Counted from the stretch's first letter, positions 13,653 to 22,975 are shown. The stretch is DNA of 30,152 nt from Oscillospiraceae bacterium (GCA_014796735.1 JAAVIG010000186.1:1-30152); one strand, 5' to 3'. The notes: a model not told the origin generated them from the letters alone. Made by a program: numbers and translations.

Positions 13653-15309
13653 ATTTTCCCCTTTTCAAAAGCTCCTCCGCACTTTTCAAAGTGATCTCAC
13701 TATCCGACTCACCCGAAATGATCCTCGCTATCTCGCGCTTTCTTTCCTCAAATTCAAGAGCGTGAACATTAGTATAAGTCCTGCTTTCATCGCTTTGCTT
13801 TTCTATTAAAAGATGCCTGTCGCCCATTGCCGCTATCTGTGCCAAGTGGGTCACGCAAAGCACCTGTCTTTTCCGTGCGATCTCGTACAGCTTTACTCCC
13901 ACCTTATGCGCCGCTCTGCCGCTTATACCCGTGTCTATCTCGTCAAAGATCATAGTGGGAACATCATCTGCGGAAGCCAGCACGTTTTTGACCGCTAACA
14001 TTATTCTCGAAAGCTCGCCGCCCGATGCTATCTTGTTCATGGGCTTCGGCTCCTCACCCTTGTTGACGGAGATCAGCATTTCGATCTTATCCATTCCCGC
14101 GCTTGTGATCTTGTCACGCTGAAAATCAAATACAAAGCGCACATTCGGCATATCGAGAAAAACAAGTTCCTCCGTTATCGCCTTTACTAACCTGTCCGCA
14201 GCGTCCTTTCTTAGCTCGCTTATCTCCTGCGCCCTTTTCTTTACATCCTCCGCCAATTCCCTGCGCCGCTCGTTTAATTCCTCCAAAGCGTCGTCGCCCG
14301 TTTTAAGCTGTTCAAGCTCCGCTTTCCAATTGGAAAGAGCCTCTGTAAGCTCGTCGATCTCCATTCTGTACCTACGCTTGAGCAAAAGCAGATCGCTTTT
14401 CCTGTTTTCAAGCATTGAAACATTTTCTGGGCTGTACTCGTCGTTTATATTTTTCGACACCTCGCTGCCGATGTCCTCAAGGTCGATAAGAATACCCGAC
14501 AATCTTTGAGACAGTTCGCCTATCCCCTCCACTTTATCCGAAATTTTTTCCAATTCGCTTGACGCGCTCTGCAACAGGCTTATCGCGCTTTCGCCCTCGT
14601 CATATCCGCTTATACCCGCGTACGCCGAGGACAATGCCTTTTGTATTTCTTCAAAGCTTCTTGCCGCTTCAAGCTGCGCGGAAACCTCAGCCTCCTCACC
14701 CTGCTTCAGATCGTAGCTTTCAATGTCCTCTACCTTTTCGGTAAGCTCGGCTATACGGTTTTCCCTGTCCTCTATCTTCAGCTGTAAGCTTTTTACCTCC
14801 TTGCTGATATGAGAAAACTCTCTGAATACTTCCTTGTACTCCTTAAGCTTGTCCTCCAAGCCGCCGTAGGTGTCCAATATCTGCCTTTGGTTGTCCGTGC
14901 TCATTAAAATAGCGGTATCGTGCTGTCCGTGTATGTCTATAAGACGGGAAGCTATCTCTTTCAATACGGAAGCGGTGGCGATCTTCCCGTTTATTCTGGC
15001 CGTACCCTTTCCGTCGGCTGTTATCTCGCGCTGCAAAAGCAGTTCACCGTCATAGGAGTAACCGTTTTCCTCCAACTTTTCTATAACATGTGCCGGTATA
15101 TCGTCAAAAAGCGCGGTAACAACAGCCTTGCTTTCTCCCGTTCTTACAATATCTCTGCCTATCCTTCCGCCTAACACCGCGTTGATTCCGCCGATAAGTA
15201 TACTCTTACCCGCGCCTGTTTCACCCGAAAAAACATTCAGCTTATCGCAAAATGAAATAGCCGCCTTTTCAATTACGGCAAGGTTTTCTATATCCAATTC
15301 CTTCAGCAA
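13651..15309 (-). CDS. recN: DNA repair protein RecN
   Basis: A 552-residue SMC-like ATPase that gathers DNA ends in double-strand break repair. The Walker A motif GETGAGKS is at residues 29-36, a long coiled-coil arm fills about 150-360, and the signature ASGGELSR and Walker B FDEIDTGISG lie near the C-terminus. The length is normal. The start is TTG at 15309, with GGAG nine bases upstream; there is no nearby in-frame ATG. It is the last gene of the asp23-to-recN run, downstream of argR as in Bacillus and Clostridia. No LexA-like site was seen before it. Confidence 0.97.
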   Translation of the reverse strand: MLKELDIENLAVIEKAAISFCDKLNVFSGETGAGKSILIGGINAVLGGRIGRDIVRTGESKAVVTALFDDIPAHVIEKLEENGYSYDGELLLQREITADGKGTARINGKIATASVLKEIASRLIDIHGQHDTAILMSTDNQRQILDTYGGLEDKLKEYKEVFREFSHISKEVKSLQLKIEDRENRIAELTEKVEDIESYDLKQGEEAEVSAQLEAARSFEEIQKALSSAYAGISGYDEGESAISLLQSASSELEKISDKVEGIGELSQRLSGILIDLEDIGSEVSKNINDEYSPENVSMLENRKSDLLLLKRRYRMEIDELTEALSNWKAELEQLKTGDDALEELNERRRELAEDVKKRAQEISELRKDAADRLVKAITEELVFLDMPNVRFVFDFQRDKITSAGMDKIEMLISVNKGEEPKPMNKIASGGELSRIMLAVKNVLASADDVPTMIFDEIDTGISGRAAHKVGVKLYEIARKRQVLCVTHLAQIAAMGDRHLLIEKQSDESRTYTNVHALEFEERKREIARIISGESDSEITLKSAEELLKRGK

Positions 15310-15352
15310 ACTATTTCACTCCTTTCCCGTTCCGCTATGTACATACATTGCG

Positions 15353-15784
15353 TCAAAACATCGTTTTAAGCTTTTCACAAAGCTCCCTTGCGTCATTTTC
15401 CGTCCTCATTAAAATAAACACGGTATCGTCCCCCGCTATCGTTCCTATGACATAATTGGGATTCATTCCGTCAAAGGCGGCGCAGGCGGCGTTTGCAAGC
15501 CCCGAATGGCACTTTAAGCAAACAATATTCATAGCGTAATTAACCTTTATTACCGACTGCTGAAAAATATTTCCGAATCTGTTGCTGTCCGACACCTTAG
15601 TGTAACAGTTTATACCGTCCTCGTTAATGTTTTTCTCCAGTTTAAGCTCGTTTATGTCTCTTGAAACGGTTGCCTGTGTAACGGAATACCCTCTTTCGGA
15701 TAACGCCTTTATTAGCATATCCTGATTTTCGATAGGGCTTTCTCTTATGATAGATAATATTTCGGCTTGTCTTTTCTTTTTCAT
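15353..15784 (-). CDS. argR: Arginine repressor ArgR/AhrC
   Basis: A 143-residue arginine-responsive regulator. The N-terminal winged helix includes RQAEILSIIRE and the recognition segment VTQATVSRDINELKL. The C-terminal hexamer domain ends with the arginine-binding signature GTIAGDDTVFILMR. With arginine bound it represses arginine synthesis genes and activates breakdown genes. No arginine genes lie in this window; argR beside recN is the common Firmicutes arrangement. The ATG at 15784 has AAGGGG nine bases upstream, and the gene follows nadK by 20 bp, so it is transcribed in the long run. Confidence 0.96.
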   Translation of the reverse strand: MKKKRQAEILSIIRESPIENQDMLIKALSERGYSVTQATVSRDINELKLEKNINEDGINCYTKVSDSNRFGNIFQQSVIKVNYAMNIVCLKCHSGLANAACAAFDGMNPNYVIGTIAGDDTVFILMRTENDARELCEKLKTMF

Positions 15785-15804
15785 GGGTCTTGTCCCCTTA
15801 CATT

Positions 15805-16668
15805 TTACTTTAATGGTTTCATAAGCTTTCTGTGTACGGAGCTGTAAAAGCTTTCGCCGTCAATATCTATAAGATCGAGACACAGCTTAGATTTTTTTAT
15901 TCGTACGCTGTCGTCGGGCAATATTCCGATAGCCTCGTTACCGTCCACCGACACAAACACACTGCTGTTTTCGTAGGCGATGTATTCCGCTCTTAGAGGT
16001 TCGTCCACCGACAAAAGCATAGGTCGGTTAAAAAGAGTGTGAGGCGATAAAGCAGTAAGCTCAAAGCAGCATATTTTAGGATCGATTATCGGCCCTCCCG
16101 CGGATAAGGAATAAGCGGTAGAGCCTGTGGGAGTGCTTATGATAAGTCCGTCCGCCCTTACTCTCGTTACCTCCGTTTCACCGCTGAAAACCAAGTATTC
16201 GGGCAGCTTTGAAGTAGTCCCTTTAAAAAACACAACATCGTTGAGAGCGGTAAACTCTTTTTTTCCGCCGGCGGCGGTAACGGAAACATCAAGCATCATT
16301 CTTGTGCTTAGCTTATACCTGCCCTCCGAAATCGCCGCAAGCTTTGAAAGGTTTTCTTTTTCAAGAGTTGCCATAAAGCCCAGCCTGCCCGTATTTACTC
16401 CAAGCAGCGGCTTCTTATGCGCCGCGGCTTTTTTGCCCCAGCGCAAAATAGTGCCGTCTCCGCCTATGGTAAGAAAAATATCGCATTTATCCATGTTTTC
16501 TTCCGCCGTGCCGAAAACAATGCCGCTTAAATTCATTTCACGGCAAATATCCGAAAATCTGCTTTCAGCAAGGGGAAGCATACCGTAAAGCTTCAGCGTT
16601 CTTATCACATCGGGAAAAATCAATCTTGTTTTTTCCTTATTCAGATTTGCGCATATAAAAACATTCAT
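15805..16668 (-). CDS. nadK: NAD kinase
   Basis: A 287-residue ATP-dependent NAD kinase, which makes NADP. The GGDGT motif is in LTIGGDGTILRW; NTGRLGF, the NDVVFFK segment and the PTGSTAYSLSAGG loop that binds NAD also match the family. I place the start at ATG 16668, where GAGG lies five bases upstream and overlaps the tlyA stop region; the frame is open six bases further to a GTG with no room for a ribosome site. It lies seven bases after tlyA, so expression is probably coupled. Confidence 0.96.
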   Translation of the reverse strand: MNVFICANLNKEKTRLIFPDVIRTLKLYGMLPLAESRFSDICREMNLSGIVFGTAEENMDKCDIFLTIGGDGTILRWGKKAAAHKKPLLGVNTGRLGFMATLEKENLSKLAAISEGRYKLSTRMMLDVSVTAAGGKKEFTALNDVVFFKGTTSKLPEYLVFSGETEVTRVRADGLIISTPTGSTAYSLSAGGPIIDPKICCFELTALSPHTLFNRPMLLSVDEPLRAEYIAYENSSVFVSVDGNEAIGILPDDSVRIKKSKLCLDLIDIDGESFYSSVHRKLMKPLK

Positions 16669-16675
16669 AAGCACC

Positions 16676-17398
16676 TCAAAACGAAAGACAGATCAGATAT
16701 TCAATGTTTCCGTCCCCGCCCGTTATCGGAGATTGAATCAAGCCCCTGCATTTAAATCCGATGCTCTCGGAAAATTCCTTTATGTCCCATACCGCCTTTT
16801 CTCTTAAGGACGGATTTTTTACAACTCCGCGCTTTCCTATCCCGCTTTTGCCTACCTCGAACTGGGGCTTTATCAGCGCCACCACTGTACCGCTTTCCTT
16901 AAGCAGTTTTTTCACCTCGGGAAGCACAGTTTTAAGAGATATAAAAGACACGTCAACGGAGATAAAATCAGCTTTTTCGGGTATTTTTCCCTCTGCCGCT
17001 CTTACATCCGTATTTTCAAGGGATATTACCCTGCTGTCGTTTCTTAATTTTTCGTCAAGCTGATCGCTGCCAACGTCCACCGCGTAAACCTTTTCCGCTC
17101 CGTTTTGCAGCATACAGTCGGTAAAGCCGCCCGTTGAAGCGCCCACATCAATGCATGTACAGTCCTTAAGCCGAATTTTAAAGCACTCCACGGCTTTTTC
17201 AAGCTTAAGTCCTCCCCGCCCCACATATTTGGGCAGCTCGCCTTTTATCTCTATCACATCGGCATCTTCCACATCAAAAGCCGCTTTTGTTATATTTTTG
17301 CCGTTCACAAAAACAATACCGTCTTTGATAAGCTGCTGAGCCACATTGCGGCTTTTAACGAGAGAACGCGCCGTAAGCTCAAAATCAAGTCTGCTCAA
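16676..17398 (-). CDS. tlyA: TlyA family rRNA 2'-O-methyltransferase
   Basis: A 240-residue protein with an N-terminal S4 RNA-binding domain (about 1-60, with LVKSRNVAQQLIKDGIVFVN) and an FtsJ-type Rossmann methyltransferase domain. The SAM motif is CIDVGASTGGFTDC, followed by VYAVDVGSDQLD and the ISVDVSFISL motif. TlyA proteins methylate ribose in 16S and/or 23S rRNA and affect capreomycin sensitivity; some are named hemolysins. The start appears to be TTG 17398, inside the end of dxs (14-bp overlap), with a weak GGGTGA site. Reaction assigned by family. Confidence 0.93.
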   Translation of the reverse strand: MSRLDFELTARSLVKSRNVAQQLIKDGIVFVNGKNITKAAFDVEDADVIEIKGELPKYVGRGGLKLEKAVECFKIRLKDCTCIDVGASTGGFTDCMLQNGAEKVYAVDVGSDQLDEKLRNDSRVISLENTDVRAAEGKIPEKADFISVDVSFISLKTVLPEVKKLLKESGTVVALIKPQFEVGKSGIGKRGVVKNPSLREKAVWDIKEFSESIGFKCRGLIQSPITGGDGNIEYLICLSF

Positions 17399-19208
17399 TC
17401 AATTCACCCGTTACCTTGATCATTCCCGCCGTATCCAGATTGTGATCCGACAGCTGTTTTTCCGTATCGCTGTAAGCGACAAAGTGATCGGAAACGGCGT
17501 TTATTTTATACCTACCGCTCCAGCCCCGTTCCAGAAGCTTGGCCGAAAACTTTTCGGCTATCCCTCCCGAACGGATTCCCTCCTCAAAAAATACGATCCT
17601 ATCATACTTTTCCGCAATATCAAAGGTTTTTTCAACAATAGGATATATCTTTACCATTTGAAGCAGATCGGCTCTGAGCTTTTTAGCCGCCTCCAGCGCG
17701 TATTGTGTAATTCTTCCGTAGGTTATTATCAGGGCTCTGCCGCCGCAGTCGTAAAAATATACGTCGTAGCCCGATTCCTCGGATCGGCATTTTACCGCCT
17801 CGCCCTTTGGATAGCGCACGGCGGCTATACCGTTACAGTTATACAAAGCTTTTTTCATTGACGCGCGCAGCTCCCCATCGTTTGAGGGAGAGTATATTAC
17901 CGTTTTGGGAATACTTGTAAGCATCGAAACGTCAAACAAGCCCTGATGCGTTTCTCCGTCCTCGCCTACCATACCCGCCCGATCAATGGCAAAAACAACA
18001 TGCTCGCCCTCTATAGCAAGATCATGCAGTATCTGATCGTAGGAACGCTGCAAAAAGGTGGAATACACTCCGAATACGGGAATAAGCCCTTGTGAAGCCA
18101 ATCCGCCCGCAAATGTGACGGCGTGTTCCTCCGCAATGCCCACATCAAAAAAACGCGGTCTATATATTTTTGCGAAATGCTGAAGCCCCGTAGCGTATTT
18201 CATTGCGGCTGTCACGGCGCATATTCTTTCGTCCTCGGCGGCAAGCTCCGTAAGATACTTCCCCATGACCTCGGAATATGTATCGTTTTTTTCTCCGCCG
18301 CGTATTGCCTTCCGCTTGGCGATCCCGTGGTATTCCCCCGAATTTTGCTCCGCAGGAAGATAGCCCTTTCCCTTTTTTGTTTTTATATGAACTATACAGG
18401 GCTCATTCAGCCGCTTAGCCACGTTAAGCACGTCTATCAGCTCTTTCAGATCGTTTCCGTTAATGGGGCCCAGATACTTATAGCCTAAATTTTCAAATAT
18501 ATTGCTTTGGAATATTGCGAATTTTACAAGCTCCTTTGTACCGCTCACCGATTTTGAAAGCTCTCTTCCTATGGCGGATTTGGAAAGAGCCTCCTTAACG
18601 CGCTTTTTTGTTTCAAAATACTTTGTCGAGGAACGCATTTGAGACAAATAAGAAGCGACAGCGCCCGAATTTTTTGAGATCGACATTTCGTTGTCGTTAA
18701 GAATTACAATAAAATTTCTTTTTAATTTGCTTGCGTTGTTTAAGCCCTCGTACGCCTCGCCGCCCGTCAGCGCACCGTCTCCTATGACCGATACAACGTG
18801 GTGTTCGTCGCCCTTTATTTCCATAGCCTTCGCTATACCCAAGGCAGCCGAGATCGAAGTGCTGGCATGACCCGCTATAAAAGCGTCGTGAACGGACTCA
18901 TCGGGTCTGGGAAAACCCGAAATACCGTTTTCGCTGCGCAGGCTGCAAAAATCCTCATACCTTCCCGTTATGATCTTGTGAGCGTAAGCCTGATGACCCA
19001 CATCAAATATTATTTTATCCTCGGGTGTGGAAAAAACGCTGTGCAAAGCAACGCAAAGCTCGACCGCGCCAAGGCTTGAAGCGAGATGACCGCCCGTACC
19101 GTAAACCACTTCTATAATATATGCCCGCAATTCGGAACAAAGCTGCTCTTTTTCCGCCAGCGTAAGCTTTTTGATAATGTCGGCGGATATTTTTGAGGAT
19201 AATATCAA
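17385..19208 (-). CDS. dxs: 1-Deoxy-D-xylulose-5-phosphate synthase
   Basis: A 607-residue thiamine diphosphate enzyme that joins pyruvate and glyceraldehyde 3-phosphate, the first step of the MEP isoprenoid pathway. The TPP motif runs from VIGDGALTGGEAYEGLNN; GTGGHLASSLGAVEL is the active-site loop, HQAYAHKIITGR follows, and GIAEEHAVTFAGGLA with DRAGMVGEDGETHQG define the central domain. Length is slightly under the usual 620. The start is TTG 19208, with AGGGG nine bases upstream. Its product feeds the prenyl synthase three genes upstream in the run (ispA). Together they form the isoprenoid part of the operon. Confidence 0.97.
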   Translation of the reverse strand: MILSSKISADIIKKLTLAEKEQLCSELRAYIIEVVYGTGGHLASSLGAVELCVALHSVFSTPEDKIIFDVGHQAYAHKIITGRYEDFCSLRSENGISGFPRPDESVHDAFIAGHASTSISAALGIAKAMEIKGDEHHVVSVIGDGALTGGEAYEGLNNASKLKRNFIVILNDNEMSISKNSGAVASYLSQMRSSTKYFETKKRVKEALSKSAIGRELSKSVSGTKELVKFAIFQSNIFENLGYKYLGPINGNDLKELIDVLNVAKRLNEPCIVHIKTKKGKGYLPAEQNSGEYHGIAKRKAIRGGEKNDTYSEVMGKYLTELAAEDERICAVTAAMKYATGLQHFAKIYRPRFFDVGIAEEHAVTFAGGLASQGLIPVFGVYSTFLQRSYDQILHDLAIEGEHVVFAIDRAGMVGEDGETHQGLFDVSMLTSIPKTVIYSPSNDGELRASMKKALYNCNGIAAVRYPKGEAVKCRSEESGYDVYFYDCGGRALIITYGRITQYALEAAKKLRADLLQMVKIYPIVEKTFDIAEKYDRIVFFEEGIRSGGIAEKFSAKLLERGWSGRYKINAVSDHFVAYSDTEKQLSDHNLDTAGMIKVTGELIEQT

Positions 19209-19240
19209 TCCGTTTCGCCCCTATCTTATAGAAAATAGTA

Positions 19241-19262
19241 TAAAAGCGGAAAACACCGCTTT
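19241..19262 (-). terminator. Short hairpin between the PAP2-like gene and dxs
   Basis: AAAGCGG (19243-19249) pairs with CCGCTTT (19256-19262), overlapping the PAP2-like stop codon. The minus-strand tail is TTTTATACTATTTTC, partly U-rich. It is probably a weak or leaky terminator inside the operon, or a processing site. Confidence 0.5.
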
Positions 19263-19764
19263 ATGAAAGGAATAAATTCGTAGGGAATACTATTCCTATA
19301 ATGATACCCAGTAACGCTCCGAAAATTACCTCCAAGGGAGTGTGACCCAGAAACTCCTTAAGCTCCTTTGTGTCCTCCGGGTCGTAATCCTCGTCCTCGT
19401 CCATTTTTTCCTCGATCTTATCCAACACATCCTCGTCCAGCTCGTCAACAATATGTCTCAATCGGTTGATCTGTTTAGCGTGTATGCCCGCCGCGCGTCT
19501 TACACCGGTAGCATCGTACATCGTGACAATGGCAAACATCATGGCAAGTCCGAAGGAAGCCGAGGTTATTCCCTCCATACGGTAAACGGTTATAACCAAA
19601 GCGCACACCGTTGACGAATGTGAAGACGGCATTCCGCCCGAACCGAATAAACGCTCTAATTTAAATGTCCTGTATTTTGCCGCATACAAAGCGGCCTTGA
19701 TGAGCTGCGCCGTCGCCCAGCTTATCATTGCAACCAATACCGCTACATTTATATATTCGCTCAC
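19261..19764 (-). CDS. YuiD-like divergent PAP2 family protein
   Basis: A 167-residue membrane protein of the DUF212/YuiD family, related to PAP2 acid phosphatases. GGMPSSHSST is the family motif in the position of PAP2 motif II; LGHTPLEVIFGALLG matches the later histidine motif. Hydrophobic helices lie near 3-25, 50-70, 73-90 and 140-165, with a very acidic cytoplasmic insert (DELDEDVLDKIEEKMDEDED). In Clostridia this gene often lies between ispA and dxs, so a role in lipid or isoprenoid phosphate turnover is possible but not shown. It appears to start at GTG 19764, with AAGGA about 12 bases away. Confidence 0.85.
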   Translation of the reverse strand: MSEYINVAVLVAMISWATAQLIKAALYAAKYRTFKLERLFGSGGMPSSHSSTVCALVITVYRMEGITSASFGLAMMFAIVTMYDATGVRRAAGIHAKQINRLRHIVDELDEDVLDKIEEKMDEDEDYDPEDTKELKEFLGHTPLEVIFGALLGIIIGIVFPTNLFLS

Positions 19765-19820
19765 TGTGATGATCAGTCCTTCCTGCCAAAATGATTTATG
19801 TATCTATGCGGACATGCTTT

Positions 19821-20705
19821 TTATTTGTTTCTTTTTAAAAGGTCTATCGTAAGCTCCTTTAAAAACTCTCCGCCCAAAAAACCGTCTATTATGTTCAAAG
19901 CCTCGTCTGTAAGCTTTTTTGCCGTTTCTCTCGCCTTATCGATCCCCACAAGACTTACATAAGTCTCCTTGTTGTTTTCCTTATCGCTGCCCACGGGCTT
20001 TCCAAGCAGCGCGGGATCGCCGCAGACGTCCAAAATATCATCTGTTATCTGAAAAGCCAGTCCAACCTTTTCCCCGTACTCATACGCCTTTTGCACCCTG
20101 CCCTCGTCCGCTCCCGCCGACAGGCAGCCCATACATGCGCTTGCCTGCAAAAGCCGGGAGGTTTTCAGCTTGTACATTTCCAAAAGGTTTTCCTCGCCGA
20201 TGCTTTCACCCTCAAACTGTGTGTCTATCTGCTGTCCGCCCGTCATACCCATATGTCCGGCGTATTCAGCCAGCAGTCGTACCATTTTTACAGTATTTTC
20301 GGGTGTAACTCCGTATTTAACGCTGTCGGTCAGTACCTCAAAGGGGTACAGCTCCAGCGCGTCTCCCGCCAGCAGCGCGGTAGCCTCGTCAAACGCCCTG
20401 TGACAGCTTTTTCTTCCTCTGCGCATATCGTCGTTATCCATACAGGGCAAATCGTCATGTATAAGAGAAAAGGTGTGTATCATTTCGATAGCGCAGGCGG
20501 CGGGCAAGGCGGCTTCAGCGCTTCCCCCGCAAAGCGACGCAAACTCCAGCGTCAGGATAGGACGAATACGCTTTCCTCCCGCCATAAGACTGTATTTCAT
20601 CGCCTCAAAAAGTCTGTCCTGCTTTTTGGATTCAAATTTAAAATATTCCTCCAATTTATTATCCACAACATTTTTATAATATATAAGCTTTTCCTGATAT
20701 GTCAT
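19821..20705 (-). CDS. ispA: Farnesyl/polyprenyl diphosphate synthase
   Basis: A 294-residue short-chain trans-prenyl diphosphate synthase, which condenses isopentenyl diphosphate with allylic diphosphates. The first aspartate-rich motif DDLPCMDNDD, followed by RRGRKSCH, and the second motif in ITDDILDVCGD are intact. GGKRIRP near the N-terminus binds substrate. The two-residue insert in the first motif (DDxxxxD) is typical of bacterial farnesyl diphosphate synthases. Its ATG overlaps the xseB stop (ATGA), a strict coupling in this run. The product supplies undecaprenyl and quinone precursors. Confidence 0.95.
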   Translation of the reverse strand: MTYQEKLIYYKNVVDNKLEEYFKFESKKQDRLFEAMKYSLMAGGKRIRPILTLEFASLCGGSAEAALPAACAIEMIHTFSLIHDDLPCMDNDDMRRGRKSCHRAFDEATALLAGDALELYPFEVLTDSVKYGVTPENTVKMVRLLAEYAGHMGMTGGQQIDTQFEGESIGEENLLEMYKLKTSRLLQASACMGCLSAGADEGRVQKAYEYGEKVGLAFQITDDILDVCGDPALLGKPVGSDKENNKETYVSLVGIDKARETAKKLTDEALNIIDGFLGGEFLKELTIDLLKRNK

Positions 20706-20875
20706 TGCTCTATCTTCTCCAATGCAAGCTTTGCTTCTTCAATACTCTTATTGCATATCTCGGTCAGCTTGTTTGCCTCCGCATAAAGCTCGACCGCGTT
20801 TTTTAAAGTAATATCCGGATTTTCCATAAGCTCGGAAATCTCGTTGAGTCTTTTTAACGCTTCCTCAAAGGTCAT
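20702..20875 (-). CDS. xseB: Exodeoxyribonuclease VII small subunit
   Basis: A 57-residue protein beginning MTFEEALKRLNEISELMENP and ending EEAKLALEKIEQ. The pattern FEEALKRLxEI, a short loop, then LxxAVELYxEANKLxxxCNKSIEEAK is the XseB helical hairpin. It binds XseA to make the enzyme that degrades single-stranded DNA to oligonucleotides. It lies 30 bp after xseA and overlaps ispA by four bases. The length is close to the shortest members of the family (usually 70-80), and the missing part is at the C-terminus. Confidence 0.93.
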   Translation of the reverse strand: MTFEEALKRLNEISELMENPDITLKNAVELYAEANKLTEICNKSIEEAKLALEKIEQ

Positions 20876-20905
20876 AGCGCAGTAATTCCTTTCATATTTT
20901 TACGA

Positions 20906-22102
20906 TTATTCGCGGCGATCGCTTACCGCCACCGCCTCAAATTCACCGTCCGACATTTTCACGGTAAAGGTGTCGCCTTTTTTTATCTCCGCCGCCGCGC
21001 TTACAACGGCGCCGTCCTTATAAACGATAGAATAGCCCCTCTCCAAGGTTTTCAAAGGATTAAACGCGTCTATAAGCTCGGCAGTGTTTTTAAACTGCAG
21101 CTCCTTAGCGGCAATGATCGAGGAAAAATCCTTTCTTATTGCGGCAAAGGTTTTGTTGTAATTTTCCTCGTTTACTTCAATGCGCGTTCTGGGATTTAAG
21201 CGCGAGATCAAAAGAGAAGCGGCGTTTACCTTCGTCTGCATTTGGACGATCTTAGCCTTAGCCTTTTCGCCTATCCTGTTTTTCAAAGCGAGAATACCGC
21301 CGTATATCTCCTGTATATCGGGAACCGCCAATTCCGCGGCGGCACTCGGCGTGGGTGCCCTCATATCCGCCACAAAGTCGCCTATGGTAAAATCTATCTC
21401 ATGCCCCACCGCCGAAATGGTGGGTATTTTGCTGTTATAAACCGCTCTCGCCACTATCTCGGCGTTAAAAGCGGAAAGATCCTCCGCCGAACCGCCGCCT
21501 CTGCCGAAAATTATAAGGTCGCAGCCGCTGTCCTGCGCTTTCATAATGCCCTCCGCAATTGAAGCGGGCGCGCCCTCTCCCTGAACAAGCACGGGAACAA
21601 GCTTCAAGGTAACAAAAGGGTATCTTCTCGAAAGGACGTTTATTATATCCTGCAAAGCCGCCCCCGTTTCGGAGGTAACAACACAAATTGATTTGGGAAG
21701 TGTGGGCAATGGACGCTTTTGTTCAAACAAGCCTTCGTTTAACAGCTTAGCCTTAAGCTGCTCAAAGGACAGCGCGTCCTCTCCTATTCCCTCGTCCCGA
21801 TCTATGCCCGTTGCGTAAAGCTGACAAGCTCCGTCCCGCTCGTAAACCTGAACCGAGCCCGATACCACCGCGTTCATTCCGTTTTCGGGATATATTTTGA
21901 GCCTTTCCGCGTAGCTCTTGAACATGACCGCTTTTATGGACGAATTGCCCTCTTTTAAGGTAAAATACATATGCCCCGAGGGAAAATGCTCCTTAAAATT
22001 CGAGATCTCGCCCTTTACGGAAACGTTCCGTAATTTTTCATCGCCTTTAACAAGCCCGGCAAGCCGCCTGTTTATCTGCGAAACGGTTACAACAACATTC
22101 AT
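20906..22102 (-). CDS. xseA: Exodeoxyribonuclease VII large subunit
   Basis: A 398-residue catalytic subunit of exonuclease VII. The N-terminal OB fold (about 1-100, with VSVKGEISNFKEHFPSGHMYF) binds single-stranded DNA. The catalytic domain carries CVVTSETGAALQDI, the GRGGGSAEDLSAFN motif, and SAVGHEIDFTIGDFVADMRAPTP, the best family signature (cited in parts). A coiled-coil C-terminal region binds XseB. The ATG at 22102 overlaps the nusB stop by four bases. Length is slightly short of E. coli (456) but normal for Firmicutes. Confidence 0.96.
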   Translation of the reverse strand: MNVVVTVSQINRRLAGLVKGDEKLRNVSVKGEISNFKEHFPSGHMYFTLKEGNSSIKAVMFKSYAERLKIYPENGMNAVVSGSVQVYERDGACQLYATGIDRDEGIGEDALSFEQLKAKLLNEGLFEQKRPLPTLPKSICVVTSETGAALQDIINVLSRRYPFVTLKLVPVLVQGEGAPASIAEGIMKAQDSGCDLIIFGRGGGSAEDLSAFNAEIVARAVYNSKIPTISAVGHEIDFTIGDFVADMRAPTPSAAAELAVPDIQEIYGGILALKNRIGEKAKAKIVQMQTKVNAASLLISRLNPRTRIEVNEENYNKTFAAIRKDFSSIIAAKELQFKNTAELIDAFNPLKTLERGYSIVYKDGAVVSAAAEIKKGDTFTVKMSDGEFEAVAVSDRRE

Positions 22103-22506
22103 TCCGATTTTTCCGTATCCTTGAAATATGAATTTAAAACTCCGTTGATAAAAACCCTGTCGCTTTTTTCGGCATACGCCTTTGAAATTTCAATAGCTTC
22201 GTTGATAGCGACCTTAGGGGGTATCTTTTCCTTTTCAAAGGTTAGCTCGTAAACCGCAATACGCAAAATAGTTATATTAACCTTTGAAATTCTTGCCGTT
22301 GACCTTGAGGGGCTGTATTTTCCGATGATACCGTCAAGCTCCTCTCTTTTTTCCCAGACCTTGTCTGCCAGAGAAATGACCGCCTTATTTGAGGGCATTT
22401 CAAAAGCCTCGTATGTACAGTCGGCTATTTCCTCGCTGGTCTGACCCGTAAGCTCCATTTGATATAAAATTATAAAAGCCGCTTCTCTTATTTCATGTTT
22501 TGTCAT
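22099..22506 (-). CDS. nusB: Transcription antitermination factor NusB
   Basis: A 135-residue all-helical NusB, which with NusE (S10) binds boxA RNA and supports rRNA antitermination. Marks are REAAFIILYQMELTG at the start and the RISKVNITILRIAVYELTF and KVAINEAIEISKAYAEKSDRVFINGVLN helices, here cited in parts (PPKVAINEAIEISK; VFINGVLNSYF). The gene overlaps xseA and follows asp23 by 82 bp. No boxA was looked for elsewhere, since no rRNA genes are present here. Confidence 0.96.
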   Translation of the reverse strand: MTKHEIREAAFIILYQMELTGQTSEEIADCTYEAFEMPSNKAVISLADKVWEKREELDGIIGKYSPSRSTARISKVNITILRIAVYELTFEKEKIPPKVAINEAIEISKAYAEKSDRVFINGVLNSYFKDTEKSE

Positions 22507-22588
22507 TTATTTACTCCGGAAATTATATTATATGCTTATATGCGCGGCATACGAAAACACTCTTTCATATGTTTTCCGCGCATTATGA

Positions 22589-22951
22589 TCACTCATCTTC
22601 TTTATTCAGCAATATGCCAACTACATTTACGTTTACCTTTGAAACCGTTATCCCCGTCATGTTCTGTACGGCGGATTTAACGCTTGCCTGAACCGCGGAA
22701 GCCACGTTTACGGCCTTGCTTCCCTGCTCTGTGATTATGGAAAGATCGATAACCGCCGCTTCCTTTGAAACGGAAACTCTCACGGGAGAACCCAGAAATG
22801 TACCCAAGCCAATGGGAGACTGTGAAATCATAAGCTTTCCGTCCTCGGAAGCCACTCCTGTAATTTCGCAGGCGGCAAGCTCGGCTATTTTCATTATAAC
22901 TTCATTTGAGACCTTAAGAATACCGTTGGACGCAGAAACCTTTTTATCCAT
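22589..22951 (-). CDS. Asp23/Gls24 family envelope stress protein
   Basis: A 120-residue Asp23/Gls24 family protein. The pattern NGILKVSNEVIMKIAELAACEITGV, then a beta-rich centre with VRVSVSKEAAVIDLSI, then the helical VQASVKSAVQNMTGITVSKVNVNVVG fits the family (motifs cited in part). Members are abundant membrane-associated proteins involved in cell-wall stress. It is the first gene of the run, and nusB lies directly downstream, which is the usual Clostridia order. Expression is from a promoter at 23154-23182 through a nearly 200-base leader with strong repeats. The ATG at 22951 has AAGGA about ten bases upstream. Confidence 0.93.
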   Translation of the reverse strand: MDKKVSASNGILKVSNEVIMKIAELAACEITGVASEDGKLMISQSPIGLGTFLGSPVRVSVSKEAAVIDLSIITEQGSKAVNVASAVQASVKSAVQNMTGITVSKVNVNVVGILLNKEDE

Positions 22952-22975
22952 TTTTACAATGTCCTTTCTAATACT

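Noticed and set aside
20091..20786. 231-residue plus-strand open frame opposite ispA and xseB
   Set aside because: The minus strand encodes recognisable enzymes with overlapping stop/start pairs; the plus frame is cysteine/histidine-rich noise.
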